Below are positions 1 to 9,224 of a stretch of 64,000 bases of DNA, piece after piece (the stretch's first letter is position 1; each line of letters starts with the position of its first letter). The notes beneath the pieces were generated by a model. It did no database searches. It was not told the origin of the DNA and saw only the letters and a list, made by a program, of their open reading frames with translations. The translations under genes and the position numbers were made by a program. Origin of the DNA: Chitinophagaceae bacterium (GTDB lineage: Bacteria > Bacteroidota > Bacteroidia > Chitinophagales > Chitinophagaceae). The stretch lies in assembly GCA_016710165.1 (NCBI GenBank), contig JADJLJ010000002.1, positions 587,501 to 651,500 of the forward strand. The letters run 5' to 3'.

Positions 1-873
<873 letters not shown>

Positions 874-982
874 TTTTTTATTTTGTTTCCCCCATCCCCT
901 AAAGGGGAGAAGGAAGACACAATAATCATAATCAATTACTCTGTTAAACTTCTTATCCCAATATGTCACCTTATTGTTATGG

Positions 983-1047
983 TGAATGATAAATGCCGAA
1001 TGTTAAATGAAAGTCTCATTCAATATATAGCATACAACATTCAACAT
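983..1047. repeat. Foldback-like word repeat in the 23S-5S spacer
   Basis: The spacer holds variants of GAATGTTAAATG on its left side and of CATTCAA / ACATTCAACAT on its right side, so the two halves can fold on each other imperfectly. Similar words occur between nuoA and nuoB (42861-42933). No tRNA is visible in the spacer; the first part (874-980) holds only a T-rich run and a short CCCCT / AGGGG hairpin. Confidence 0.45.
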
Positions 1048-1058
1048 GATTAAGATCT

Positions 1059-1169
1059 TATGGTGGTTTTGCCGAGGGTGTTCACCTCTTCCCATACCGA
1101 ACAGAGAAGTTAAGCCCCTCATGGCCGATGGTACTGCACAACAATGCGGGAGAGTAGGTAGCTGCCATA
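1059..1169 (+). rRNA. 5S ribosomal RNA
   Basis: A roughly 111-base 5S gene with the typical core: CCCATACCGAACAGAGAAG (loop B/C region), then GCCGATGGTACTGC and GCGGGAGAGTAGGTAG near the 3' end. The terminal stem is TATGG against CCATA. It lies about 185 bases after 23S in the same orientation and is followed by a clear terminator, so it ends the rrn operon. The start is set by the terminal stem and could be off by a few bases. Confidence 0.93.
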
Positions 1170-1180
1170 TTCATTTAAAG

Positions 1181-1216
1181 AGCCTTTCAGTTAATTCTGG
1201 AAGGCTTTTTTATTTT
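1181..1216 (+). terminator. Rho-independent terminator of the rrn operon
   Basis: Stem AGCCTTTC / GGAAGGCT (1181-1188 with 1199-1206) is followed directly by a T-rich run. It lies 11 bases after the 5S 3' end. Confidence 0.85.
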
Positions 1217-1233
1217 ATGTATGTGGGTAAAAT

Positions 1234-1370
1234 CACAGAGAAGTTAACCCGCCGGTGGTGGCCGATGGTATTGCACAACAATGCGGGAGCCCGAAAGTTA
1301 TCGGATAAAATCCGGTAACTGCCATACCTGCCTGCCGGCAGGTTCATTTAAAGCCTTTCTGGAAAAGGGG
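1234..1370 (+). pseudogene. Degenerate partial copy of the 5S rRNA 3' half and its flank
   Basis: About 65 bases after the real 5S, CAGAGAAGTTAA and then GCCGATGGTATTGCACAACA repeat the 5S sequence with one C-to-T change in the latter. The copy lacks the 5S 5' half. Its end is rebuilt: where the intact gene has AGTAGGTAGCTG, the copy has a small hairpin (GTTATCGGA / TCCGGTAAC), and a GC-rich palindrome sits between CCATA and TTCATTTAAAG. The flank down to the weakened terminator stem (CCTTTCTGG) is also duplicated, so this was a tandem duplication that later decayed. It cannot fold as a functional 5S. From 1371 to 1498 nothing recognisable was seen. Confidence 0.8.
1327..1342. repeat. GC palindrome (CCTGCCGGCAGG type) inserted in the 5S copy
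   Basis: CCTG followed by the perfect palindrome CCTGCCGGCAGG. The parental 5S flank has CCATA joined directly to TTCATTTAAAG, so these 16 bases are an insertion relative to the neighbouring intact copy. Related palindromes lie in hisS (36283-36303) and between nuoM and nuoN (55342-55355). Confidence 0.75.
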
Positions 1371-1498
1371 TGCTTATTTATTTTGAGGATTTGAAGAATG
1401 AATAATGAACAAGGAATGCAGATCGGAGGATTACTTCGGAATTTGATTTGTCCCGGAGAGAACCGGCTGATGTTGCAGTAGAAAGAACGAATTTTGGG

Positions 1499-2074
1499 TT
1501 ACTTATTCATATTATTCTCTATTCTTTTATCCGGGATGAACCATATAACAGCCACTGCAACATAAAGTGAAAATCCGATCCATGAGTTCAGAAAAGAAAA
1601 GCCAATTCCCAGTGCGTAGAGGATTATAGAGATGATTCCCTTTCGGTCTTTACCTAAGGCCTGCGCCAGGGCAGAATCTTTTCCATGTACATTGGTAAGG
1701 CAATGCGCTAAAATATAGTAAGCGATCGCAGCCATCAGCAATACAACACCATACAGCACCACCGGCCAGAAACTGAAGTTATTCTCACCCATCCAGGCAG
1801 TGGTGAACGGAATGAGTGAAAGCCAGAATAAGAGATGGATGTTTGACCAGAGCACCGTACCTGTTACTTTATGTACTATATGCATTAAGTGATGATGGTT
1901 GTTCCAGTATATACCCAGGTATATGAAGCTGAGCACATAACTGATGAATACCGGAAGCAGCGGTTTCAATGCTGCCAGCTCGCTGCCATGCGGAACTTTC
2001 ATTTCCAGTACCATGATGGTGATAATGATGGCAAGTACTCCATCACTGAATGCTTCTAACCTTCCTTTTCCCAT
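1499..2074 (-). CDS. TMEM175-type potassium channel family membrane protein (DUF1211)
   Basis: 191 residues with about six hydrophobic segments. The N-terminus carries EAFSDGVLAIIITIMVLE, the FSDGV first-helix signature of the TMEM175/DUF1211 family. Bacterial members are tetrameric potassium channels with six helices per subunit, and the length fits. The histidine-rich YWNNHHHLMH follows the third segment. It is a single gene: the rRNA operon lies downstream on the other strand and an RRM gene lies upstream. Function is inferred from the family; ion selectivity was not judged from residues. Confidence 0.85.
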   Translation of the reverse strand: MGKGRLEAFSDGVLAIIITIMVLEMKVPHGSELAALKPLLPVFISYVLSFIYLGIYWNNHHHLMHIVHKVTGTVLWSNIHLLFWLSLIPFTTAWMGENNFSFWPVVLYGVVLLMAAIAYYILAHCLTNVHGKDSALAQALGKDRKGIISIILYALGIGFSFLNSWIGFSLYVAVAVIWFIPDKRIENNMNK

Positions 2075-2136
2075 ACGTTAATGATCTAAGGGTGCAATAT
2101 AGTTTCAGCCATCCAAATTTATTGATTCAAAATAAA

Positions 2137-2163
2137 AATCCTTCCGGGGTGACCGAAAGGATT
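2137..2163 (-). terminator. Terminator downstream of the RRM gene
   Basis: On the minus strand AATCCTTTCGG pairs with CCGGAAGGATT and is followed by TTTATTTT. It lies 26 bases after the RRM stop codon. Confidence 0.8.
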
Positions 2164-2188
2164 TTAAAAATGAGGTTATTTGTATGAA

Positions 2189-2566
2189 TTAATAATCCCT
2201 GTTGTAACCACCACCACCGCCGCCGCGGTTTCCACCACCATAACCGCCACCGCCACGGCTTCCGCCACCGTAACCGCCGCCGCCGCTGCGTTTCTTGTAG
2301 CCGCCACCACCGCCTTCGCCCTGGGGCCTTGGCTGTGATTCGTTAACGATCAGTTTCCTGCCCTGTACTTCTGTTTCGTTCAGGTTGGCAATAGCAGCTT
2401 TTGCTGCTTCATTGTCTTCCATTTCAACAAAACCAAAGCCTTTACTGCGGCCATTCATTTTGTCTTTGAGGATTTTTGCACTGGTAACACTGCCGTACTG
2501 TGTGAATAGGTTCATTAAATCATCATCAGTCATTGACCAACTCAGATTTCCAACATAAATGTTCAT
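2189..2566 (-). CDS. RNA-binding protein, single RRM with Gly-rich tail
   Basis: 125 residues. One RRM spans residues 1-80, with RNP2 IYVGNL at the N-terminus and RNP1 RSKGFGFVEM near residue 41. The last 40 residues are a Gly/Tyr/Arg-rich low-complexity tail. This matches the small RRM proteins (Rbp type) of cyanobacteria and Bacteroidetes, which bind single-stranded RNA and are often cold- or stress-induced. The gene is monocistronic with its own terminator. The long AT-rich upstream region may carry regulation, but no clear promoter pair was found. RNA targets are unknown. Confidence 0.9.
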   Translation of the reverse strand: MNIYVGNLSWSMTDDDLMNLFTQYGSVTSAKILKDKMNGRSKGFGFVEMEDNEAAKAAIANLNETEVQGRKLIVNESQPRPQGEGGGGGYKKRSGGGGYGGGSRGGGGYGGGNRGGGGGGYNRDY

Positions 2567-2836
2567 TGTAAAACTTTTTGATAAATAAATATAATAATAC
2601 TATAATGACTTAGTTGTAACAATGAACTGAACCTGACTTCTAATAAAGCTACTTCAGCCAATAGCAAAAAACTAAAACCATTAATCGCTATAAAGATAGG
2701 GGGCTTTTCTGATTAATGAAATTAATTTTTAACTTTTAAACCGGTTAACCGTGGGGATCGATACAGTTATCTGAATAACAGCACTTTTTGCCACGGAAAA
2801 TATATTAATATAGGACATTTTTACCTGCGGGGCAAT
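2567..2836. other. AT-rich intergenic region upstream of the RRM gene
   Basis: About 270 bases with no plausible gene. On the minus strand TAGCTTTA (2644-2651) is one base off a TAnnTTTG -7 box, but no -33 partner lies at the right distance. The region would hold the promoter and leader of the RRM gene. Confidence 0.4.
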
Positions 2837-2866
2837 AAAAAAAGCCTGGTGAAGACAGGCTTTTTT
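2837..2866. terminator. Bidirectional terminator after rplI
   Basis: A-run then GCCTG, seven-base loop, CAGGC and T-run (2837-2866). It is symmetric, so it can act on both strands. It lies just after the rplI stop on the minus strand. Confidence 0.85.
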
Positions 2867-2884
2867 ACTATTTGTTCGGATGAC

Positions 2885-3331
2885 TCACTCGGCTACCACT
2901 TCAAAATCAACTTCTGCTTCGTTTCCGTTCCCGAAATCAATTTTTGCCTTGTAGGTACCCAATTCTTTCACTTCATCAATGATCGAAATGCGGCGGCGGT
3001 CGATCTCGTATCCTTTCTGGTCTTTGATCGCCCGTGCGATCTGAACAGAGGTTACGCTGCCAAATATCTTCCCACTGGTACCGGTTTTTGCACCGATCTT
3101 CAGTGCTCCTTCTTTTAAAACAGATATCACGCTGTTTAATTCCGCCAATAATTTGGCTTCTTTTTTAGCCTGTTGCTTCTTTTTTTCTTCCATCATTTTA
3201 ATGTTGGAAGGACTGGCTTCAACAGCGAATTTCTGGGGAATAAGATAATTACGACCGTAACCATTCTTAACAGTAACCAATTCGTTAACGCCACCTAAAT
3301 TGTTTACATCCTGTATTAATATTACCTGCAT
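2885..3331 (-). CDS. rplI: 50S ribosomal protein L9
   Basis: 148 residues, the usual L9 length. The N-terminal domain begins MQVILIQDVNNLGGVNELV and includes GYGRNYLIPQKFAV, the L9 signature; a charged connecting helix (MMEEKKKQQAKKEAK) leads to the C-terminal domain containing KIFGSVTSVQIARAI. L9 binds 23S rRNA domain V near the L1 stalk and helps maintain reading frame. It is the last gene of the rpsF-rpsR-rplI operon, 72 bases after rpsR, and is followed by a terminator. Confidence 0.97.
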   Translation of the reverse strand: MQVILIQDVNNLGGVNELVTVKNGYGRNYLIPQKFAVEASPSNIKMMEEKKKQQAKKEAKLLAELNSVISVLKEGALKIGAKTGTSGKIFGSVTSVQIARAIKDQKGYEIDRRRISIIDEVKELGTYKAKIDFGNGNEAEVDFEVVAE

Positions 3332-3403
3332 CGTTTTGCATTTTTACCCAATCTCGCCAAAGGCGAGACTTTCTCTATTTAAAGGTTAGGGTGGTTAAAA
3401 AAA

Positions 3404-3667
3404 TTATTTTAAAAGATCCGTAACGTATGGTAAAATAGCCATTTGACGGGCTTTTTTTACGGCATCGCCTACTTTACGCTGGAACTTAAGCGAGTTCCCG
3501 GTAATGCGGCGTGGCAGCAGTCTGCCTTGTTCGTTGATGAATTTTTTCAGAAATTCTGCATCCTTATAATCGATATAGTGGATACCCATTTTCTTAAAGC
3601 GGCAGTATTTCTTCGGGCGTTTCTCCTGCTTGATGGCAGTAAGATATTTTATTTCATTTTTTGCCAT
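3404..3667 (-). CDS. rpsR: 30S ribosomal protein S18
   Basis: 87 residues containing YIDYKDAEFLKKFI and the S18 signature GRLLPRRITGNSLKFQRKV, followed by the helix ending in ARQMAILPYV. S18 forms a heterodimer with S6 on the 30S platform. It follows rpsF with only a few bases between stop and start, the standard order. Confidence 0.97.
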   Translation of the reverse strand: MAKNEIKYLTAIKQEKRPKKYCRFKKMGIHYIDYKDAEFLKKFINEQGRLLPRRITGNSLKFQRKVGDAVKKARQMAILPYVTDLLK

Positions 3668-3669
3668 GA

Positions 3670-4026
3670 TTATGCCTCCGCTTTTTCTGGTTCAGAATGT
3701 TTTACGCCACTTCTCTTTTTTACATTGTACTCAACGGCGTATTTGTCGAGTGCAGTGAACATGTGACGCATCTGTGATTCGTCACGTAAAAGTTGAATTT
3801 TCAACTTTTCATTGAAGCTGGATGGCGCTTTATACTCCATTACCCAATACAAACCGGTTGTTTTTTTGGCAATGGGATAGGCCAGCGATTTTAGTCCCCA
3901 GGGATTCAAGTGCAATACCTCACCTCCGTTTTCTGTAACGAGGTCGGCATATTTTTTCTGAGCGGCTTTAAATTCTTCGTCAGACAGCACAGGGGTAAAA
4001 ATCACCATCAATTCGTAGTTGTTCAT
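3670..4026 (-). CDS. rpsF: 30S ribosomal protein S6
   Basis: 118 residues starting MNNYELMVIFTPVLSDEEF, the conserved S6 N-terminus. The ATG at 4026 is preferred to an upstream in-frame ATG (4104), which would add 26 non-homologous residues encoded by AT-rich spacer. The core contains GGEVLHLNPWGLKSLAYPI and the Tyr/Trp-Val-Met-Glu strand (GLYWVMEYKAP). It binds S18 and 16S rRNA in the platform and is the first gene of its operon. The acidic, Lys-rich tail is ordinary for the phylum. Confidence 0.96.
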   Translation of the reverse strand: MNNYELMVIFTPVLSDEEFKAAQKKYADLVTENGGEVLHLNPWGLKSLAYPIAKKTTGLYWVMEYKAPSSFNEKLKIQLLRDESQMRHMFTALDKYAVEYNVKKRSGVKHSEPEKAEA

Positions 4027-4102
4027 TTCCCTGATTGATTTTTTGTTAAAAATGTTGTTTAATAACCGTTTTTTGAACGGGCAGCAAAGGTAGGACTTTA
4101 TC

Positions 4103-4137
4103 AATTAAAAATGAAGAATTAATGAATTAAAAATGAA
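4103..4137. repeat. AT-rich word repeat upstream of rpsF
   Basis: The word ATTAAAAATGAAG occurs twice with a shorter AATTAATGAATT between. Its composition resembles the AT-rich words near 46496-46571 and 45555-45583. It may be promoter-region sequence rather than an element. Confidence 0.35.
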
Positions 4138-4233
4138 GCTTTTTTGGTACCAACCCCGGTATTTCAATTTGGCTTCAGTGGCGTTGCAATCCCTTCGTCT
4201 TCAATACATATGGCCACATTTCTAACCCTACTA

Positions 4234-5955
4234 TCAATTCAGCCTGTACACCGGGTACCTGTTATGCCCCGGTTCGTAATAGGGCGAATTTTTATATATG
4301 AAGTCTAATTGGGCAGAACCATTGGCGGCAAATTTTGGATCTGCCGCTTTTTTCTCTTCCAGCCTGGTTTTGAGGGCCGGATCATTTTTCAATACTTCGG
4401 CAGCCAGGTCATCCCACCGGTAATCACTGTATCCTTCTTTTTGCTGCAGGATGGCATCAAAAAAATTCCAGGCAAAGAAACTGTCATCACCGGTGGGTTC
4501 CAGCATCTCAACCAGATAACGGTTTGCCGGTTGATCCAGGGGAATAAGATAATCTCCCTTAAGGAATTTTATCTTCTGCTTTTTAACAGATGTTTTCACA
4601 GCCGAATTCTTATGATGTTTTTCATAAGGACGGGGAGCGGATCTGTAATCCTCGATCCTGTATGCTTCTACTTCTATGACCGTATCCCTGGGGAATTGCT
4701 TAACGGTCACGTTATTGAGTTTAAGCAGGTCCACCACAGCGCTCCATCCCTGCGGTATGATATAGGCATCCGGCCTGTTTATAAAATCAGCGGGATTGAA
4801 TGCGTTGAAGAACCTGACCTGTTTGGTAAAAGGTTTGCTGCGGTCGTAATACATCCTGTTAACACCGGTGGCATCACTGGGTTTGAACGCCTGTTCATAT
4901 CCTTTAAAACCAACAAAGGAATATTTTGAAGTATCCACCGTCCATTTGAACGGCCATGATTTTGTTTTTATGACTTCTGCTTTTGCTTTTTTGCGTTGTG
5001 CAATCAACCCGGTTGCGTTGGCTGATGATCTTTCCAGTACGGTTTGCATAAAAGCATAGGTGGAAAGCACGCGGTCTTTAAATGGTTTAAGCATGTGTGT
5101 TTCCGGAACAAACCCGATGGTTTGAAACAACGCAGCATACCCCGATGAATAACGCGGCGGATCGAAGAACATGACCATCCCCCTGTCTGGACTGGCGGTT
5201 TCAAAACTTACATAGGGAACCATATCCCAGTTCTTTTCGGCCATGCCTTTGTACAACTGCGGTTCAAAATCATCTTTCAGCCATCCGCCCAGGTCAGCTC
5301 CCAGTTTATCATACTGCGTGGTCAATAAGGTCATGGTGTGCTGGTAATCTGCACCGTCGCTTACGTGGTTATCAATTAATATATCGGGATCCAGCCCATG
5401 AAAGGTCTGTGCAAATGATCTTGCTTCTTTACTGTCGCATTTGGTGAAATCCCTGTTCAGGTCAAGGTTTTGTGCATTGCCACGGAAACCATATTCCAAC
5501 GGTCCATTCTGATTTGCCCGGGAATAGGAATTCCGGTTAAGGCAACCGCCGATATTGTAAACCGGTATCAGGGCCAGGGCAACATTATCCGGCAGATTTA
5601 TTTTTTTTGAAACGATGTCCCTTACCAGCATCATGCTGGCATCAATGCCATCCGGCTCCCCGGGATGAATGCCGTTGTTGATCAGAATGACTGCTTTGTT
5701 TTGCTTATGCCATTGTGCGGCATCGAACTTCCCGTCATTACTTACCAATACCAGGTGCAGGGGATAGCCTGCATCGGTCATTCCCATTTCCTTCACAAGT
5801 ACCTGTGTGGAAGCCTTGTCCAGATCTTTATACCATTCAATGGCCTCAAAATAAGTAGCGCTCTCGGTGCCATTGCTTTTTTCAAAGGGGCACTGCTGGG
5901 CATTTATTTGCGAGAAAAAGGAAATGAAGAAGGAAAGAATGATGAGCTTTCTCAT
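4234..5955 (-). CDS. Secreted M14-family zinc carboxypeptidase-like protein
   Basis: 573 residues with a signal peptide of about 19 residues. The M14 zinc motif HxxE is HPGE at residues 97-100; the third zinc ligand is likely His197 in IDNHVSDG. NLDLNRDF (about 163-170) matches the substrate-binding Asn-Arg motif, and VPETHML is a candidate for the catalytic Glu segment. The family removes C-terminal residues or cleaves amide bonds in peptides or peptidoglycan fragments. The C-terminal 200 residues hold no second domain that I recognise. The gene is monocistronic; its product is probably periplasmic or secreted. Substrate is unknown. Confidence 0.85.
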   Translation of the reverse strand: MRKLIILSFFISFFSQINAQQCPFEKSNGTESATYFEAIEWYKDLDKASTQVLVKEMGMTDAGYPLHLVLVSNDGKFDAAQWHKQNKAVILINNGIHPGEPDGIDASMMLVRDIVSKKINLPDNVALALIPVYNIGGCLNRNSYSRANQNGPLEYGFRGNAQNLDLNRDFTKCDSKEARSFAQTFHGLDPDILIDNHVSDGADYQHTMTLLTTQYDKLGADLGGWLKDDFEPQLYKGMAEKNWDMVPYVSFETASPDRGMVMFFDPPRYSSGYAALFQTIGFVPETHMLKPFKDRVLSTYAFMQTVLERSSANATGLIAQRKKAKAEVIKTKSWPFKWTVDTSKYSFVGFKGYEQAFKPSDATGVNRMYYDRSKPFTKQVRFFNAFNPADFINRPDAYIIPQGWSAVVDLLKLNNVTVKQFPRDTVIEVEAYRIEDYRSAPRPYEKHHKNSAVKTSVKKQKIKFLKGDYLIPLDQPANRYLVEMLEPTGDDSFFAWNFFDAILQQKEGYSDYRWDDLAAEVLKNDPALKTRLEEKKAADPKFAANGSAQLDFIYKNSPYYEPGHNRYPVYRLN

Positions 5956-6022
5956 GCAGGTTAATTTTTTTCAAGCTACAATAATTTCAGGTCAGTGAAT
6001 TGCCGTTCGTAAAAATAAAGAA

Positions 6023-6044
6023 CCGGCTGCATTATTGCAGCCGG
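6023..6044 (-). terminator. Terminator of the endonuclease I gene
   Basis: CCGGCTGC and GCAGCCGG form an eight-base stem with a six-base loop. On the minus strand it is followed by TTCTTTATTTTT and lies about 20 bases after the stop codon at 6064. Confidence 0.8.
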
Positions 6045-6063
6045 CCCGGTCAGGCGATCAGAA

Positions 6064-8730
6064 TTATTTAATGATCACGAAAGACTGTCGTATCAGTTCA
6101 GTATGGTTGCTGATGCGGATAAAGTACCTGCCTGCAGGAAGTCTGCTTACATCAAGGTCAACAGATGATTGTGACACGGTTACCTGTTGCTGCATAAGAA
6201 TTCTGCCGGAAAGGTCAGTAACGGATAAACTGCCTGCTTCTGTCAGCGGGCTGGATAACCGGATGACCAGGTTGCCTTTTGCAGGATTGGGATAAACCAA
6301 CGCATTGGAAAAGTTCCCATTCAGGCGGACAGGAATGGTTTTGCTGTAACTGTACTTGCCGTCGATGTCAACCATTTTTAAGCGGTAGTAAACAATGGCT
6401 GCAGCTGGCATACTATTATCAATGAAAGAATAATCTGCCAGGTTCCTGCCTTTTACAGAACCGATCTTATGAAACAAGGAACCGTCAACACTTCTTTCAA
6501 CTTCAAACTGTTTGAAATTGGTCTCATAAGTGGCATACCATTTTAAAAATACGGATCCATTATTTTTTTGTGCGGTAAAGTCAGTAATGGTTACGGGCAA
6601 TAAGCCGGTGCATTGCCATATCATATAAACAAATTCGGGATGATCAATGAACGGATTCCGGTTTCCCTGAATTGCATACACCGCATTGTTCCGGTCGATC
6701 TCCTTTTGACTTACCGGGTCATTTGTATGCCACTTGTACATCAGCTTAATATCCCAGTCATCAAAGGAGGGATAGGCAGTACCATTCAGTACATCATTGG
6801 CATTCCCGTTGTTTTGCCATCCTGCCACCAGGTTCTGGTATCTTGTTGCCATGTATAAATGCGCTCTCGCCAGGTCGCCCTTGTATTCATTTCTTGGTTC
6901 AAAAACAACTCCGCTGAAACCCGGGAAAGTATTTGGTCCCAGCTTGCCGCCATTTTGAGATGTCCAGGTAGGGGCGCTTACCTCTCCATAAGGCTGATTT
7001 CCCCTCCGGTTATTCACATATCCGTCGGTGGGAAATAAATGATTGATGTCTGAATACATCGGATAGGCATCATTGAACCACGACGAGGGAAAGGAATGTT
7101 CCCTGTTATAACAATCGCTTTCCGAATTATACGTACCGCATTGATCAACGCTGAAGGTATACGTATAGGGTTCCGGGCCCACCGGGTTGTCGCTGTACAT
7201 ATCCCAGATGATATCCGCATTGTTGGCATCATTCCGGTGCAGGTCGGTGGTTTGATAGGCATTCCAGACACCGGGTGTATAACTTAACTGGGTATAATTT
7301 GCTGAAATGATATTGAATAAAGCCGTTTTCAGCGGTGCGCAGGTTAGGGCATTGGCCGCATCATAATAACCGGGGGGAATACCATTGCCACTGAGGGTTG
7401 TGGTACTTCCGGTAAGAGGCGTTATGTTATAAAATGGTTCGCCGCTGCAATCCCCGTTGGCAGAAAAAACAAAGAAATAATAGAGCGTTCCGGCTGTTAA
7501 TCCAAATGATGAGAAACTTGTTGCTGAGGTATAAGTCACTACAGTACCTCCGCCAAATGCCTGGCCGGCTGTATAGGTCGTTCCATCAACAGGGGTTGCA
7601 GCCAGGCTTGCATTTAAGCTTCTTACTACCAGGTACCTGTTGGCGCCGGCAGCAGCCGTGAAACTCCCGCTTACTGAAATAACGCTTGGAGTGAGCACTA
7701 AATTAGTGGGTGCAGAAGACGGTGTGGTGCAGGGCGGTAGTGCGGGAGTGGCAATACTTCCCGTTAATGGATTTAGCTGGAGATAATTCGGAGCAGCACT
7801 GCAATTCTCATTATTATGAGCAAAGACAAAATAGTAATAAGTAGTTGCAGGGATTAAATTAATGTCGGTAAAAGAAGTGGAGGTTGTGCTGGAAACAACA
7901 ACTCCGCCGCCCAAAGGATCCCCGGTTGTATAAAACGTTCCGTCAGCAGGCGGTGAAGCTAACGTAGCAGCAGTACTTCGAACGATCAGGTATTCGTTTG
8001 CAGCCGGAATGGCGGCATCAAATGTTCCGCTCACAGTTGTAGGCGTAGGTGTTAAAACCAGATTGGAAGGCTGGCTGGCCGGCTCCGTGCAGGGGGCAGC
8101 ACCCCCGCCAATACTGATATCGTCTATGGCGATCCGGTCTCTTGACCCGGATCCGCCCGCCGTTGCCCAATAGACCCACCTGATCTGAACTTCGGGCTGA
8201 TTCTCTGCTGCTACAGGTAAGTTTTCTGTAAAAGCCAAAGAGTGACCGGCTACCTGCCCGGTACTGCTGTATGTGGAAGTGGTTCCGATATCAATAAAAT
8301 TACCCGTGGTTCCAAGCCGGTATTGCAAAGCAACATTAACATCCCAGGCCGTCTGCTGCAATATCAAACGGGCGGTCCACTGCACTTCAATATTCGTCTT
8401 CCCGGTCGTATTTACAGAGATCACCCATGCACCTGCCGACTGGCTGCCAGATGCCAGCACACTCAAACCGTTGGGTCCCTCATCCCTCCAGCCACCTGAA
8501 TTTATGGTTGCATTATAGGGGAGATCTGCATTGCCCGGGATAAGTGTCCTGGTTGTGGGAATAGCCCCCGCCGTTGTGCCAAAACGATGCAGGGCAACTC
8601 CGGCAGGAGGAATATTGCCGGTATGACTGGTAATATTAAATGGCAGCGTTTGTGGTGTGGGGTTCGTTTGAGAAAAACTGATAACAGCCAGCAGCAAAAA
8701 AGAGAGAAGGCCGGTACTTTTTTTAAGCAT
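6064..8730 (-). CDS. Secreted endonuclease I family nuclease with FnIII-like repeats and T9SS sorting domain
   Basis: 888 residues. Order: signal peptide (1-20); a beta-sandwich-like region (about 60-210); two FnIII-like repeats, each beginning PSNLVLTP or PTNLVLTP (about 215-440); an endonuclease I domain (about 450-705) with DLHRNDANNADIIWDMYSD, YNREHSFPSSWF and DINHLFPTDGYVNNRRG, where the His in REHSFP is the expected catalytic base; another sandwich domain; and a C-terminal type IX sorting domain (about 810-888) with VYPNPAKGNLVIRL. The nuclease cuts DNA and probably RNA nonspecifically outside the cell. A TAAATTTG -7-type box lies at 8753-8760 on the minus strand. It probably scavenges nucleic acid. 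Confidence 0.9.
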   Translation of the reverse strand: MLKKSTGLLSFLLLAVISFSQTNPTPQTLPFNITSHTGNIPPAGVALHRFGTTAGAIPTTRTLIPGNADLPYNATINSGGWRDEGPNGLSVLASGSQSAGAWVISVNTTGKTNIEVQWTARLILQQTAWDVNVALQYRLGTTGNFIDIGTTSTYSSTGQVAGHSLAFTENLPVAAENQPEVQIRWVYWATAGGSGSRDRIAIDDISIGGGAAPCTEPASQPSNLVLTPTPTTVSGTFDAAIPAANEYLIVRSTAATLASPPADGTFYTTGDPLGGGVVVSSTTSTSFTDINLIPATTYYYFVFAHNNENCSAAPNYLQLNPLTGSIATPALPPCTTPSSAPTNLVLTPSVISVSGSFTAAAGANRYLVVRSLNASLAATPVDGTTYTAGQAFGGGTVVTYTSATSFSSFGLTAGTLYYFFVFSANGDCSGEPFYNITPLTGSTTTLSGNGIPPGYYDAANALTCAPLKTALFNIISANYTQLSYTPGVWNAYQTTDLHRNDANNADIIWDMYSDNPVGPEPYTYTFSVDQCGTYNSESDCYNREHSFPSSWFNDAYPMYSDINHLFPTDGYVNNRRGNQPYGEVSAPTWTSQNGGKLGPNTFPGFSGVVFEPRNEYKGDLARAHLYMATRYQNLVAGWQNNGNANDVLNGTAYPSFDDWDIKLMYKWHTNDPVSQKEIDRNNAVYAIQGNRNPFIDHPEFVYMIWQCTGLLPVTITDFTAQKNNGSVFLKWYATYETNFKQFEVERSVDGSLFHKIGSVKGRNLADYSFIDNSMPAAAIVYYRLKMVDIDGKYSYSKTIPVRLNGNFSNALVYPNPAKGNLVIRLSSPLTEAGSLSVTDLSGRILMQQQVTVSQSSVDLDVSRLPAGRYFIRISNHTELIRQSFVIIK

Positions 8731-8797
8731 AAAGCATTTTGTAATAGGACAGCAAATTTAAGAATTAACCCCCTGCCAGCATTAATAATTTATCAAC

Positions 8798-8829
8798 AAA
8801 AAGCCCGTCAATAGTATAATTGACGGGCC
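8798..8829 (-). terminator. Terminator of rpsT
   Basis: GCCCGTCAAT pairs perfectly with ATTGACGGGC across a six-base loop, followed by a T-run on the minus strand, 26 bases after the rpsT stop. Confidence 0.9.
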
Positions 8830-8854
8830 TGAATCATATGGAATGAGTAAACTT

Positions 8855-9109
8855 TTATTTTGCCTGCGCATTCACTCGCCTGGCCAGTTTGCTCTTTAGA
8901 TTGGCAGCTTTGTTCTTGTGGATGGTACCACGCTTGGCCAGTTTATCGATCATGGAAGCAACTTTAGGGAGTTCACCGGTTGCGGTCTTTTTATCGGCAG
9001 CTTTTAAATCACGGATGGCGTTACGGGTGGTTTTACCGTAATAACGGTTACGTTCGTTACGCTTTTTGCTCTGACGTACATCTTTCTTGGTAGCTGAATG
9101 GTTTGCCAT
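8855..9109 (-). CDS. rpsT: 30S ribosomal protein S20
   Basis: 84 residues, the typical S20 length, and very basic. The N-terminus MANHSATKKDVRQSKKRNER and the C-terminal half with GTIHKNKAANLKSKLARRV are characteristic. S20 binds 16S rRNA at the 5' domain and helix 44. It is monocistronic, with a strong terminator after it, as in most bacteria. Confidence 0.96.
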   Translation of the reverse strand: MANHSATKKDVRQSKKRNERNRYYGKTTRNAIRDLKAADKKTATGELPKVASMIDKLAKRGTIHKNKAANLKSKLARRVNAQAK

Positions 9110-9224
9110 TTACATTTATTTTTTGGGCTGCAAAGATAGGGGAATCCATGTAAAATTCAGGACCGGGTCATCAATAATTTTTAAATCAGCCGCCTATTTC
9201 ATTAATTTGACCTAAAATCGGCTT

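Noticed and set aside
874..1058. tRNA in the 23S-5S spacer
   Set aside because: No cloverleaf or T-loop motif was seen.
1046..1318. 90-residue frame covering 5S and its broken copy
   Set aside because: It is a by-product of the rRNA sequence and the duplication.
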